This document shows, in pieces, positions 1 to 7,931 of a DNA stretch of 32,400 bases. The notes below the pieces were generated by a model. That model saw only the letters and a program-made list of their open reading frames with translations. It searched no databases and was not told where the DNA came from. Both the position numbers and the translations under genes were made by a program. Source of the stretch: JBBFMJ01 sp037441225 (lineage in GTDB: Bacteria; Acidobacteriota; Thermoanaerobaculia; UBA2201); contig JBBISU010000032.1 of assembly GCA_037441225.1 (NCBI GenBank), forward strand, positions 1-32,400. Direction: 5' to 3'. How positions within the stretch are numbered: position 1 is the stretch's first letter; every line of letters starts with the position of its first letter.

Positions 1-248
1 CCATCTCCTGATAGCAAAATAGCGCTAATTGTTATTTCTTTTAAATCCTCATTAAGAATATCAACATCAATTTTAAAATTTTGTGATGCTCCAGAGCTTT
101 CTGAAATAGTTTCTTCTAGTAAAGCATTAGAAAAAACAAAAGGACAATTTTTAGCATTTGCAAATACAACATCAACAGGAACGGTTTGATTTGCCATCAA
201 AAGAGTGCTTAAAATAAAACTTGTTAAAAAAACAAAAAAGTGTTTCAT
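1..248 (-). CDS. Secreted protein, N-terminal part only
   Basis: The reading frame starts at an ATG (246-248) and stays open for 82 codons to the window edge, so only the N-terminus is visible. Residues 1-19 look like a signal peptide: a Lys-His start, a Phe/Leu/Val/Ile-rich core, then Leu-Met-Ala before Asn20. The mature part begins NQTVPVDVVFANAKNCPF, has a single Cys, and is otherwise mixed polar and hydrophobic. A full Shine-Dalgarno (AAGGAGGTC, 251-259 on this strand) sits just before the start, unlike many genes in this window. I do not recognise the family. An exported or periplasmic location is inferred from the signal peptide alone. It follows the sigma-54 activator gene on the same strand after about 100 bp. 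Confidence 0.7.
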   Translation of the reverse strand, partial: MKHFFVFLTSFILSTLLMANQTVPVDVVFANAKNCPFVFSNALLEETISESSGASQNFKIDVDILNEDLKEITISAILLSGD

Positions 249-354
249 AAGACCTCCTTAAAACAATTTTTCAATATTAAATATAATGAAAAAAAACAAT
301 AAAATTTTAAAATTTTGTTACCTATTCTTATAATAATATTATCGTATTTAATCC

Positions 355-1290
355 TTACTCATTTTTTATTTTTAATATTGAATACAATTTCTTTCTTGAA
401 ATCTTTAATAATCTGCATACCTCTGCTTTATTTCCCTTACACTCCTCTAAGAACTTTTTAATATAATTTGACTGAAATTTAATTGTTGCCTCTTTTAATG
501 GTAAATGATTTGTGTCTTCATTTTTAACTTTAAAAAATATCTCATCAAATTTAATTATTTTTTTTCTTAATAAAATAATTCTTTCTGTTGCACTTTTGAG
601 TTCCCTTATGTTTCCATAAAAAGGATATTCCAATAATTTTTTATAAAAATCTTTTTCAAAATTTATTTCCTTTTTTATTTCATATTTTTCTTTAAAATAA
701 TTTAAGTAATGTTCAAATATTGGAATTATATCTTCTTTTCTTTCTCTTAAAGGTGGAATTTTTATAACAACTGATGAAATCCTATAAAATAAGTCTTCTC
801 TGAAATTTCCTCTTTTTACCTCTTCCTTTAAATCTCTATTTGTAGTTGCAAAAAATCTCACATTGACAAGTTCAAAATGATCATATCCAATTGATTGGAT
901 TTCACCGTATTCAATTGCTCTTAAGATCTTTGCTTGAAAATCCTTTCTCATCTCTGAAATTTCATCTAATAAAACTGTTCCACCATTTGCTGCCCTTATT
1001 AGCCCTTTTCTTGACTTAAAAGCACCTGTAAAGGCACCTTTATCATATCCAAAGAGTTCTGCTTCAAAAAGTTCTAATGGTATTGCTGAACAATTTATTT
1101 TAAAAAATGGCTTTGATGCCCTCTTTGATTCTTTTTGAATAATACAAGCAAGGATTTCTTTTCCACTCCCTGTTTCACCTTCAATTAAAACAGTTGCTTC
1201 TGATTTTGCAATTTTTTTTATCTCTTTTAAGATTGAAAGCATTTTTTTTGAATTTGCTATAAAATCACAGCAATTGTAGCAAAATTTCAT
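355..1290 (-). CDS. Sigma-54-dependent transcription activator without sensor domain
   Basis: This is a bacterial enhancer-binding protein of PspF-like architecture: an AAA+ ATPase that remodels sigma-54 RNA polymerase, plus a Fis-type DNA-binding helix-turn-helix. Visible motifs are Walker A GETGSGKE (residues 38-45), the sigma-54 contact loop GAFTGA (85-90), Walker B TVLLDE (105-110), the ATTNRDL and REDLFYRI sensor segments, and a C-terminal helix-turn-helix around 286-306. There is no receiver, GAF or PAS domain. Only about ten residues precede the AAA+ domain, and they include Cys4, Cys7 and Cys8. The start overlaps the moaB stop (ATGA), so it is the last gene of the cofactor operon. Activity may be set by a partner protein or by the N-terminal cysteines, which is inference. 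No -24/-12 promoter was seen nearby, so its targets are unknown. Confidence 0.93.
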   Translation of the reverse strand: MKFCYNCCDFIANSKKMLSILKEIKKIAKSEATVLIEGETGSGKEILACIIQKESKRASKPFFKINCSAIPLELFEAELFGYDKGAFTGAFKSRKGLIRAANGGTVLLDEISEMRKDFQAKILRAIEYGEIQSIGYDHFELVNVRFFATTNRDLKEEVKRGNFREDLFYRISSVVIKIPPLRERKEDIIPIFEHYLNYFKEKYEIKKEINFEKDFYKKLLEYPFYGNIRELKSATERIILLRKKIIKFDEIFFKVKNEDTNHLPLKEATIKFQSNYIKKFLEECKGNKAEVCRLLKISRKKLYSILKIKNE

Positions 1291-1778
1291 AAATTGTGTT
1301 TCTCCATCCCTTTTATTGCGTCAAGGCAGTGTTCAAGAATATTCTCCAAACTTTTTAAATTATTTTCCACTGCCTTAATACTGCCTGGAAGGTTTATAAT
1401 CAATGTCTTTTTATGCAAACCAGCAATTCCTCTTGAAAGGCAGGATAAGGGTGTTTCATTTAAACCTTTAATCCGTAAATATTCAGAAATTCCAGGGGCT
1501 TTTTTTTGTATAAATTTTTCTGTAACCTCTGGTGTTATGTCTCTTGGTGAAAAACCTGTTCCTCCAGTTGTAATTATTAAATCTGGTTTTTCTTTGAGGC
1601 ATTTTTTAAAAATTTTTTCCAATTCTTTTTTTTCATCTGGTACAACAAACTTTATTAATTCTTTAAAATTTATTTTTTCAAAAAGCCATTTTTCAATTAT
1701 AGGACCTGTTTTGTCTTCATATATCCCTTTTGATGCTCTATCACTTACAACAATTACAAAGGCTTTCAATCTTTCCAA
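1287..1778 (-). CDS. moaB: Molybdopterin adenylyltransferase (MoaB/MogA family)
   Basis: This protein activates molybdopterin by adenylylation before molybdate or tungstate insertion. At 163 residues it is a single MoCF-type domain of normal length. The motifs seen are VSDRASKG near the N-terminus (11-18), TTGGTG (70-75) followed by SPRDITPE (77-84), and LPGS (130-133), which form the molybdopterin-binding site in the family. MoaB and MogA cannot be separated with certainty by eye. It overlaps moaC by 13 bp upstream and the sigma-54 activator by 4 bp downstream, consistent with one transcript. MoeA in the same operon would perform the next step, metal insertion. Confidence 0.9.
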   Translation of the reverse strand: MERLKAFVIVVSDRASKGIYEDKTGPIIEKWLFEKINFKELIKFVVPDEKKELEKIFKKCLKEKPDLIITTGGTGFSPRDITPEVTEKFIQKKAPGISEYLRIKGLNETPLSCLSRGIAGLHKKTLIINLPGSIKAVENNLKSLENILEHCLDAIKGMEKHNL

Positions 1779-2212
1779 AAAAATTCCCCTCCTTTTCCCC
1801 CTCTTTTTTCAAGCAAATGAATCTCTTCAATCTTTAAATTTTGTGTTATTTTCTTACAAAAATCATAAAGGCATAAAAGTGCAGAAGATACAGAAAAAAG
1901 TGCTTCCATTTCAACACCTGTTGAAGAAAAACTTTTAACTGTTGATATAACTTCAACCCTTTCTTTATCTATAATTTTAATATCAATCTTTACATTTGTA
2001 AGATTTATTGGATGGCATAAGGGGAGTATAAAACTTGTGTATTTTGCACCAATTATACCTGAAATTTCAGCACAAGATATTGCATCTCCTTTTTCCAATT
2101 TTTTTTCTCTTAATTTTTCAATGACTTCTTTTGGTGCTTTAAAAATTCCCCTTGCCTTTGCTTCTCTTAAAGTTGGTTCTTTTTCAGAGATATCAACTTG
2201 CTTAAATTCCAA
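1766..2212 (-). CDS. moaC: Cyclic pyranopterin monophosphate synthase
   Basis: MoaC acts with the radical SAM enzyme MoaA to make cyclic pyranopterin monophosphate, the first intermediate of molybdenum cofactor synthesis. The 148-residue length is usual for the family. Conserved blocks are VDISEKEPTLREA near the N-terminus, LCHPINL (65-71) with the catalytic-region His, GVEMEAL (99-105) and YDFCKK (116-121), whose Asp and Lys are the expected catalytic residues. It overlaps moeA by 11 bp and moaB by 13 bp. No moaA, moaD or moaE lies in the window, so these must be elsewhere in the genome. Confidence 0.93.
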   Translation of the reverse strand: MEFKQVDISEKEPTLREAKARGIFKAPKEVIEKLREKKLEKGDAISCAEISGIIGAKYTSFILPLCHPINLTNVKIDIKIIDKERVEVISTVKSFSSTGVEMEALFSVSSALLCLYDFCKKITQNLKIEEIHLLEKRGGKGGEFFWKD

Positions 2213-3434
2213 AATTCCCTCCTTTTAAAGATAAAATTTCTACCCTTTCTCCTTTTTTAAATTCTTCAACTTCTTCATCTTTTACAAGAATTCCATCTGC
2301 TTTTGATAGTGAAGAAAGCATATAAGATGCCTGCTTCTCTATTGGCTCTGCAAAAAATTTTCCATCCTTTTCAAATAATTCAATTATAATAAATTCTGTC
2401 CTCTTCTTTTTAAATGATAGATCCTTTTCCAGATATGCAGTTTTTTTATTCAAAATATTTTCTTCAATCCCTAAATAATTTTTTAAAAAATAAGAAATAT
2501 AATAAAAATAATTTAAAAAAGCAGAAAGAGGATTTCCTGGGAGGAAAAAATATGGTTTTTCATCTTTTAAACCAAAAGAAAAAGGACCACCTGGTTTTTG
2601 TCTTACTTTTTTAAATAAAATCTTTCCACCTGCTTCTTCAAAGGAATTTAAAGTGAAATCATCTTCACCCATTGAAATTCCACCAGTTGTAATGAAAAAA
2701 TCAACTTCTTCTTTTTTTTTAAAAACATCTTTAATTTTTTCAAAATCATCTTTTATATATAAAATTTCTTTTACATTAACTTGAAAAAACTTTGAAAGAG
2801 AGGAAATTAAAATTCCATTTGAATCAAATATTTTTCCATAAGGCAATTTTTTTTGGCTTTTAACAATTTCATTTCCAGTTATTATAATTTTTGCTTCTGG
2901 AATTTTGCTTACCTTTAAAGAATTTATACCCTGTGAAGCAATGAGTCCTAAATCCTGTGCCCTTAAGATTTTTCCCTCTTTTAATATTTTTTCACCTTTA
3001 TCAAATTCTTCACCTTTTAACCTTATATTTTCCCATTTAGAAAATTTACCAGAAAAAGAGACAAAACCACCTTCTTCTTTTGAATCTTCAACAGGGATTA
3101 CAAGATCAAAGCGATCAGGCACAACTGCCCCTGTCATAATTTTAAAAACACTTCCATCTTTTATTTTTCTTTTTTTCCCATCCCCTGCTGAAATTTTTCC
3201 AGAAATTTTATATTTTTTACCTTCTATATATTTATCAAGGGAAAGACAAAAGCCATCCATTGCAGAGACATTATAAATTGGGGAAGGATATTTAGAATAT
3301 ATATCTTCTCTTAAAACTCTATTTAAGGAATCTTTAATTTTTACAAATTCAAAATCAATTTTTTTTGTATTATTTTTTATTATTTTTATTGCTTCTCTTG
3401 AACTTATTCTATTTTTAAAACTATCTTTATCCAT
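2202..3434 (-). CDS. moeA: Molybdopterin molybdenumtransferase
   Basis: MoeA inserts molybdate (or tungstate) into adenylylated molybdopterin. The 410-residue protein shows the standard blocks: SAMDGFCL (57-64), SAGDG (82-86), IMTGAVVP (99-106), a TTGGISMGEDD molybdopterin-binding core (249-259), PGGPFSFG (281-288, where PGKP is more usual) and LPGNPLSA (298-305). The ATG is preceded by an AGGAAAGG ribosome binding site. Its first 31 bases overlap the end of mobB, a long but believable overlap in this compact operon. Metal specificity (Mo or W) cannot be read from the sequence. Confidence 0.94.
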   Translation of the reverse strand: MDKDSFKNRISSREAIKIIKNNTKKIDFEFVKIKDSLNRVLREDIYSKYPSPIYNVSAMDGFCLSLDKYIEGKKYKISGKISAGDGKKRKIKDGSVFKIMTGAVVPDRFDLVIPVEDSKEEGGFVSFSGKFSKWENIRLKGEEFDKGEKILKEGKILRAQDLGLIASQGINSLKVSKIPEAKIIITGNEIVKSQKKLPYGKIFDSNGILISSLSKFFQVNVKEILYIKDDFEKIKDVFKKKEEVDFFITTGGISMGEDDFTLNSFEEAGGKILFKKVRQKPGGPFSFGLKDEKPYFFLPGNPLSAFLNYFYYISYFLKNYLGIEENILNKKTAYLEKDLSFKKKRTEFIIIELFEKDGKFFAEPIEKQASYMLSSLSKADGILVKDEEVEEFKKGERVEILSLKGGNFGI

Positions 3435-3967
3435 TTTCCTTTCCTCAATTTTAAATTTTTAAAAAAAGAAGTTAAAATTTCTTTGAGCATATTTTTAAGA
3501 AATGGTTTCAAATTAAATAACTCATTTCCTTCCCAGATTTCAAAATAATTATTTTCTTTTTCATTTAAATTCATTAAAATTTTTTCCAATTTCTTATCCA
3601 AACCCTTTTCATTTATATCTAAATAAAAATCTGCTTCTTCCTCTTTTTCTTTTTCATCTTTATAACAAAGAATTTTTGGAAAAAATTTCTTCTCTTTAAA
3701 GCCTTCTAAGACAACAAAATAATCTAAAAAATCAATTTCAGATAAATTATAATCTTTTTTATATTCCACAGAAGTTTCATCACTTAAAACCAAAACTTTT
3801 GAATAAAAATTTAAAAACTTTAAGTCCTTTTCAGGAAGATTTAATTTGTGATGGGAATGTTTTATGTAAATTGATTTTATTTTTTTCTCCTTTAAAATTT
3901 TTCCAATTATTAAAGCAACAGTGCTTTTTCCACTTCCTTTTTTTCCTACAATTTGTACCCCTTTCAT
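3404..3967 (-). CDS. mobB: Molybdopterin-guanine dinucleotide biosynthesis protein B
   Basis: MobB is a P-loop GTPase-like accessory protein for nucleotide attachment to the molybdenum cofactor. The P-loop GKKGSGKST lies at residues 8-16, followed by the family's typical KHSHHK (36-41) and VLEGFK (87-92) segments. The 187-residue length is normal, but the C-terminal third is Lys/Glu-rich and poorly conserved by eye. It starts 9 bp after the mobA stop and its end overlaps moeA. A TATAAT box lies 8 nt before its ATG, so it may also be transcribed separately without a leader. It pairs functionally with the adjacent MobA. Confidence 0.85.
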   Translation of the reverse strand: MKGVQIVGKKGSGKSTVALIIGKILKEKKIKSIYIKHSHHKLNLPEKDLKFLNFYSKVLVLSDETSVEYKKDYNLSEIDFLDYFVVLEGFKEKKFFPKILCYKDEKEKEEEADFYLDINEKGLDKKLEKILMNLNEKENNYFEIWEGNELFNLKPFLKNMLKEILTSFFKNLKLRKGKWIKIVLKIE

Positions 3968-3975
3968 ATTTTTTT

Positions 3976-3981
3976 ATTATA
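3976..3981 (-). promoter_or_regulatory. Candidate leaderless -10 box before mobB
   Basis: TATAAT on the minus strand lies 8 nt before the mobB ATG and contains the TAA stop of mobA. It could be an internal promoter, or coincidence because a TAA stop makes this match easier. Confidence 0.3.
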
Positions 3982-4564
3982 TCATAACCTCTAAATCCTT
4001 TTTTTCATTTATATTTAAAAAGGGATTTTTATATTTTAAAATCCATTTTTCTTTATCTAAATTCCATTGAAAAAAACAATTTTTATTGAACAATTCTTTA
4101 AAAGAATAATTTTTTTCTATGTAAGATTTAAGAATTTCATCATAACTTTCTTTTTTTAAAAAAAGGGTTCCAAAATGGGTTTTTTTCTGAAAAAAAGGCG
4201 CAACTCCTAAATAATTTTTTATTTTAACAATCTTTAAAATAAATTCTTCTGGAACAAGGGGCATATCAACAGAAAGAAAAAATGCTTCATTCCCTTTCAT
4301 ATTTTTTAAGCCATTTAAAACTCCAATCATCATAGCACTTTCTTTTTCTTCTTCAATTAAAAAAAATTCCCTTGGAAAATATTTAAGTAAAAAGTCATTT
4401 TTTTTGACAAGTATTTTTACATCTTTAAAAATCCTTTTTAGTTTTTCTAATTGATATAAAATTAATGGCTTTCCTTTAAAATTTAAAAATCTCTTATCTT
4501 CCCCAAATCTTTTTGATTTTCCTCCACATAAGAGAAAACCTTCAATCAAATTTTCTTTTATCAA
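3977..4564 (-). CDS. mobA: Molybdenum cofactor nucleotidyltransferase (MobA family)
   Basis: MobA transfers GMP from GTP to molybdopterin to form the guanine-dinucleotide cofactor used by DMSO-reductase-family enzymes. The N-terminus shows LLCGGKSKRFGEDKRFL, matching the nucleotide-binding signature GGxSxRxGxDK. SVDMPLVP further on carries the metal-binding Asp. At 195 residues the length is normal. The start is a TTG inside a TTGA overlap with the arcC stop; no ATG is available near the conserved N-terminus. A MocA-type cytidylyl or related transferase is an alternative, but the Gly-Gly signature favours MobA. Confidence 0.82.
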   Translation of the reverse strand: MIKENLIEGFLLCGGKSKRFGEDKRFLNFKGKPLILYQLEKLKRIFKDVKILVKKNDFLLKYFPREFFLIEEEKESAMMIGVLNGLKNMKGNEAFFLSVDMPLVPEEFILKIVKIKNYLGVAPFFQKKTHFGTLFLKKESYDEILKSYIEKNYSFKELFNKNCFFQWNLDKEKWILKYKNPFLNINEKKDLEVMI

Positions 4565-5499
4565 TCTTTTACTATATAAGTACCGTCTTTTTCTTCCAAA
4601 GCTTCTGCAAGGGTTGAAGAATCAGTAATTAAAACTTTTTTTCCAGTGTTTTCTACAAAGGAAATTGCTGCGTCTATCTTTGGTCCCATTGAGCCAGGTG
4701 GAAACTGCCCTTCTTCCAGCATTTTTTTTGCTTCTTCGACAGTTATTTTTGATAAAAATTCTTGTGTTTCCTTTCCAAAATCCCTTGCAACCTTTGAAAC
4801 ACCTGTCAGGATTATAAACAAATCAGCATCCAATTCTTTTGCAATAAGTGAGGCAGTGTAGTCCTTGTCAATTACTGCTTCAACGCCCTTTAAAGAACCA
4901 TTTTCTTTCATAATAACTGGTATTCCACCCCCTCCGCCTGCAATTAAAATATCCCTTAAAGGGAGCATTTCTTTAACTAAATCAATGTTTAAAATTTTTA
5001 TTGGTTTTGGTGATGGAACAACTTTCCTCCATCCCCTTCCTGCATCTTCTTTTATTATCCAACCATATTCTTTTGATAATTGTTCTGCCCTAAATTTTGT
5101 GTAAAAAGGACCAATTGGTTTTGTTGGATTTTTAAAGCCAGGGTCATCTTTGTCAACTAAAACTGGCGTTAAAATTGTTGCAATCCTTAAATTTTTTCCC
5201 ATCTTTTTAAACTGGTTTCTTAAAGCCAGTTCTAACATATAACCCATAGAACCTTCTGTCATTGCATCACATACATCGACTGGAAGGGGTGGGATTTTTG
5301 TTGCTGCTTCTTCCATTTGAAGCATTAAGTTCCCAACTTGGGGCCCATTCCCATGGACAACTACAAGTTTATAGCCTTGATTTGTAAGTGGAACAAGCCA
5401 GAGAGCAGTATCATAAGCTCTTTGTAATTGCTCCTCAACCCTTCCTTGATCATCAGGTCTTAAAAGTGCATTTCCACCAAAAGCAATTACTGCAATCAT
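4561..5499 (-). CDS. arcC: Carbamate kinase
   Basis: Carbamate kinase interconverts carbamoyl phosphate plus ADP with carbamate plus ATP, usually making ATP in arginine, agmatine, allantoin or purine breakdown. The 312-residue protein has the full family pattern: IAFGGNALL at the N-terminus, VVVHGNGPQVG (47-57), PLPVDVCDAMTEGSMGY, an IAGGGGGIPV glycine-rich loop near 186-195 and IDKDYTASLIA. It is the first gene of the molybdenum cofactor operon and overlaps mobA by 4 bp. No arginine deiminase or carbamoyltransferase gene is visible. The link with cofactor genes hints at molybdenum- or tungsten-dependent breakdown of nitrogenous compounds such as purines, which is inference. The start has a TAAAAT box 6 nt upstream and no Shine-Dalgarno. 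Confidence 0.96.
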   Translation of the reverse strand: MIAVIAFGGNALLRPDDQGRVEEQLQRAYDTALWLVPLTNQGYKLVVVHGNGPQVGNLMLQMEEAATKIPPLPVDVCDAMTEGSMGYMLELALRNQFKKMGKNLRIATILTPVLVDKDDPGFKNPTKPIGPFYTKFRAEQLSKEYGWIIKEDAGRGWRKVVPSPKPIKILNIDLVKEMLPLRDILIAGGGGGIPVIMKENGSLKGVEAVIDKDYTASLIAKELDADLFIILTGVSKVARDFGKETQEFLSKITVEEAKKMLEEGQFPPGSMGPKIDAAISFVENTGKKVLITDSSTLAEALEEKDGTYIVKD

Positions 5500-5505
5500 A
5501 TTCTT

Positions 5506-5511
5506 ATTTTA
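5506..5511 (-). promoter_or_regulatory. Candidate leaderless -10 box of arcC operon
   Basis: TAAAAT on the minus strand ends 6 nt before the arcC ATG, with no purine-rich ribosome binding site between them. The spacing fits transcription starting at or near the start codon. Confidence 0.45.
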
Positions 5512-5516
5512 TCAGA

Positions 5517-7931
5517 TTATTCAATAAAACCAAAATCTTTTATATAGATTTTTCCACTGCTTTTTCCTAAAGTTATTAAATTTTTTAAAATTTCTCTTGA
5601 AAAATTAAAACCCATCCATTTTGCAGCAGAATATTCAAGGATTGGCTTAAAATCTTTATGAATTTTACAATTACTTTGAATTAATTTTAATCCTTCCTCA
5701 TCCATTACAAAATTTTTTAAAATGTCACTTAATAAAACAAATCCTGCCTTTCCCATCCAGTATCTAAATTTTTCATTTTCTTTAATCTTTTCAATCCAGT
5801 TTGAAGGATCAATTTCAATTTTTTCTAAGGAAGAAATTAAGAGCATATCAGCTCCATCTACATATACCAAGATATAAGGAAAGACTTTATTTATTGTGCA
5901 TAAGAATGTTTTGACATCTTCAAAGCTAATTTGGTATAAATGGATCCACTGGCAAAAAATTCCATCTTTTTGAAGTTTATTTGAAATTTCTTTAAAAAAT
6001 TCATAGGTAAATAGAGAAGAAGTTCCACTCATCCATAAATTTGATGGTTCAGAAGTAATTATTGAAAATTTTTTATTTATTTTAAATATCTCTTTTCTTG
6101 CATCGTTTATAATTATTTTTACTCTTTTATCATTATAAAAACCTAAATTTTCTTCCTCAAAACACTTTGATGCTTTTAATACTTCCTTTTCAATTTCAAT
6201 TACATAAATTTCATCATAACTCCAGGAGGTAAGTGCCCCTGCTGTAACACCACTTCCCAAACCAATTACACAAGCAGAACCTTTAATGTTTTTTAAAAAA
6301 AGAGATGGGAGATGGGCAAGCAAAAGTTGTGTCCTCATATCATCGGGTCCATTTGAAGCATCTGCTTTTCCATTTATAAGCAAACTCCTTACCCCAAACT
6401 CTTCCACAACTGCAACTTGTGAAAAAAAACCTTCTTTTAAAAATAAAAGTTTTTTTTGTGGAATTTCTTTTCTTCCATAATTTTCAAAGTAATCTCCTAT
6501 TTGAAAGTCCTCTTTTATCTTTAAATTTCTATAAGTTATTTCTAATTTTGAAATATTTTTTGTTGCATAAATTGGAGCAGAAGCATAATATCCAGAAGTT
6601 AGAATCCTCCAGTCCCAGGGCAGAATATTTATATACCATAAAAGCCAAAGTATTATTATAATAAACAATACTTTTAAACAAATTCCTTTTAAATTAAAAC
6701 CCTTTTTGTTTGCTATAAAACTTGAAATTGTCGAAAAAATTATTGCAATAAGTGCTGAAAATCTAATTCCAAAGTTTGGAATAAATAAAATAGAAGAAAG
6801 GATTGCCCCCAAAGAAGAGCCAAAGGAAGAAAAGCCATAGATTCTTCCAGAGGTCTTGCTTTGATTTTTTGAGCTAATGGAACCTGCTTTAATTGCTATA
6901 GGAAGAGCTGTACCCATAATTGAAGTTGGTATTAAAAATAATAGGAGCAAAAATAAAAACAGTAAAAGGTTAAAAAAGTAAAATCTTGCACTTGTAATTT
7001 CTATTATTTTAATATAAAAAAATGGGACTGAAATTAAAATTATAGAAATTAATGTGGAAAAGAAAGCAATTAAAATGTGCAATTCTGAAAGGTGTAAAAA
7101 CAAATCTTTTGCTTTATCTCCTTTTTTGCTCAAAAAAAAGGAACCAAAAAAAAGACCTAAAATAAAGGAAGAAACCATTAAAGTAAAAGCATAACTGGAA
7201 GAACCAATAAATAAAGAAAGGCATCTAAACCAAACAACTTCTAAGGTTAAGGAAGCAATCCCTCCAAAAAAAACAACAAAAACTGATATTCTCTCTTCTT
7301 TTTCTATCTTTGTTTTAACTTCTTCTTCCTTTTCTTTTGAAAAATATTTTTTGCTTATAAGGAAGGCAAGAAAGCCAGCAGTTATATCTAATAATCCAGC
7401 AAAAATTAAGCCATTTTTAACACCCATAATTGGAAGGACTAAAAAACCACCAAAAAGCCCGCCAAAAGAAGCACCTATTAAATTTAAGCCATATACAATA
7501 CCAATTTCTTTTGAATAATTTTCAAAATTTTCTCTTTGGGATTTTAAAAAAATTGGAAAAGTTGTTCCCATTAAAATTATTATAGGTGAAAGGATTAAAA
7601 AAGTTAAAAAAGCAAGTAAAATATTATTTGTTTTTATAGAAATATTTCTGATTATTATAAATAAATAAGGTGTAATAATTGTCAAAATTCCAATTATAAT
7701 CTCCACAATTCCAAAAACCTTCAATGGCTTTTTTGAAAAAGAAGATATCTTTCCACCAATAAAAGAGCCAATACCTAAAAATATCATATAAAGAAATAAT
7801 ATAAAACCAGTAGCAACTAAAGTTGAGCCAAATATATATGACAATATTTTTGTCCAGAGGACTTCATCTATAAGTGATGCAAAACCCGTTAAAAAAAAGC
7901 AAAGGTAAGGAATTATATTAATTTTTTTCAT
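5517..7931 (-). CDS. Membrane-fused spermidine-synthase-like protein
   Basis: The 804-residue protein has a polytopic membrane half (about residues 1-435) and a cytoplasmic methyltransferase-fold half like spermidine synthase. The membrane half is an internal duplication: GFASLIDEVLWTK (16-28) is echoed by GIASLTLEVVWFR (224-236), each starting a bundle of helices. In the C-terminal half I see INGKADAS (519-526), the nucleotide loop GLGSGVTAG (557-565), IEIEKE (578-583), NDAR (609-612) and SEPSNLWMSG (627-636). This matches the 'fused MFS/spermidine synthase' class. The DSSDP-type motif of true aminopropyltransferases is replaced by SEPSN, so polyamine synthesis should not be assumed. It overlaps the upstream GT-C-like gene by 14 bp, and arcC lies 17 bp downstream. 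The substrate is unknown. Confidence 0.85.
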   Translation of the reverse strand: MKKINIIPYLCFFLTGFASLIDEVLWTKILSYIFGSTLVATGFILFLYMIFLGIGSFIGGKISSFSKKPLKVFGIVEIIIGILTIITPYLFIIIRNISIKTNNILLAFLTFLILSPIIILMGTTFPIFLKSQRENFENYSKEIGIVYGLNLIGASFGGLFGGFLVLPIMGVKNGLIFAGLLDITAGFLAFLISKKYFSKEKEEEVKTKIEKEERISVFVVFFGGIASLTLEVVWFRCLSLFIGSSSYAFTLMVSSFILGLFFGSFFLSKKGDKAKDLFLHLSELHILIAFFSTLISIILISVPFFYIKIIEITSARFYFFNLLLFLFLLLLFLIPTSIMGTALPIAIKAGSISSKNQSKTSGRIYGFSSFGSSLGAILSSILFIPNFGIRFSALIAIIFSTISSFIANKKGFNLKGICLKVLFIIIILWLLWYINILPWDWRILTSGYYASAPIYATKNISKLEITYRNLKIKEDFQIGDYFENYGRKEIPQKKLLFLKEGFFSQVAVVEEFGVRSLLINGKADASNGPDDMRTQLLLAHLPSLFLKNIKGSACVIGLGSGVTAGALTSWSYDEIYVIEIEKEVLKASKCFEEENLGFYNDKRVKIIINDARKEIFKINKKFSIITSEPSNLWMSGTSSLFTYEFFKEISNKLQKDGIFCQWIHLYQISFEDVKTFLCTINKVFPYILVYVDGADMLLISSLEKIEIDPSNWIEKIKENEKFRYWMGKAGFVLLSDILKNFVMDEEGLKLIQSNCKIHKDFKPILEYSAAKWMGFNFSREILKNLITLGKSSGKIYIKDFGFIE

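Noticed and set aside
249..354. Possible sigma-54 (-24/-12) promoter for the secreted protein next to the sigma-54 activator
   Set aside because: No TGGCAC-N5-TTGC-like sequence is present; only A+T-rich sequence and the palindrome AAAATTTTAAAATTTT (301-316) were seen.
1294..1938. Plus-strand frame of 214 codons opposite moaB and moaC
   Set aside because: It is the antisense shadow of two well-supported conserved genes; the translation is a Phe/Ser/Lys-rich mirror without motifs.
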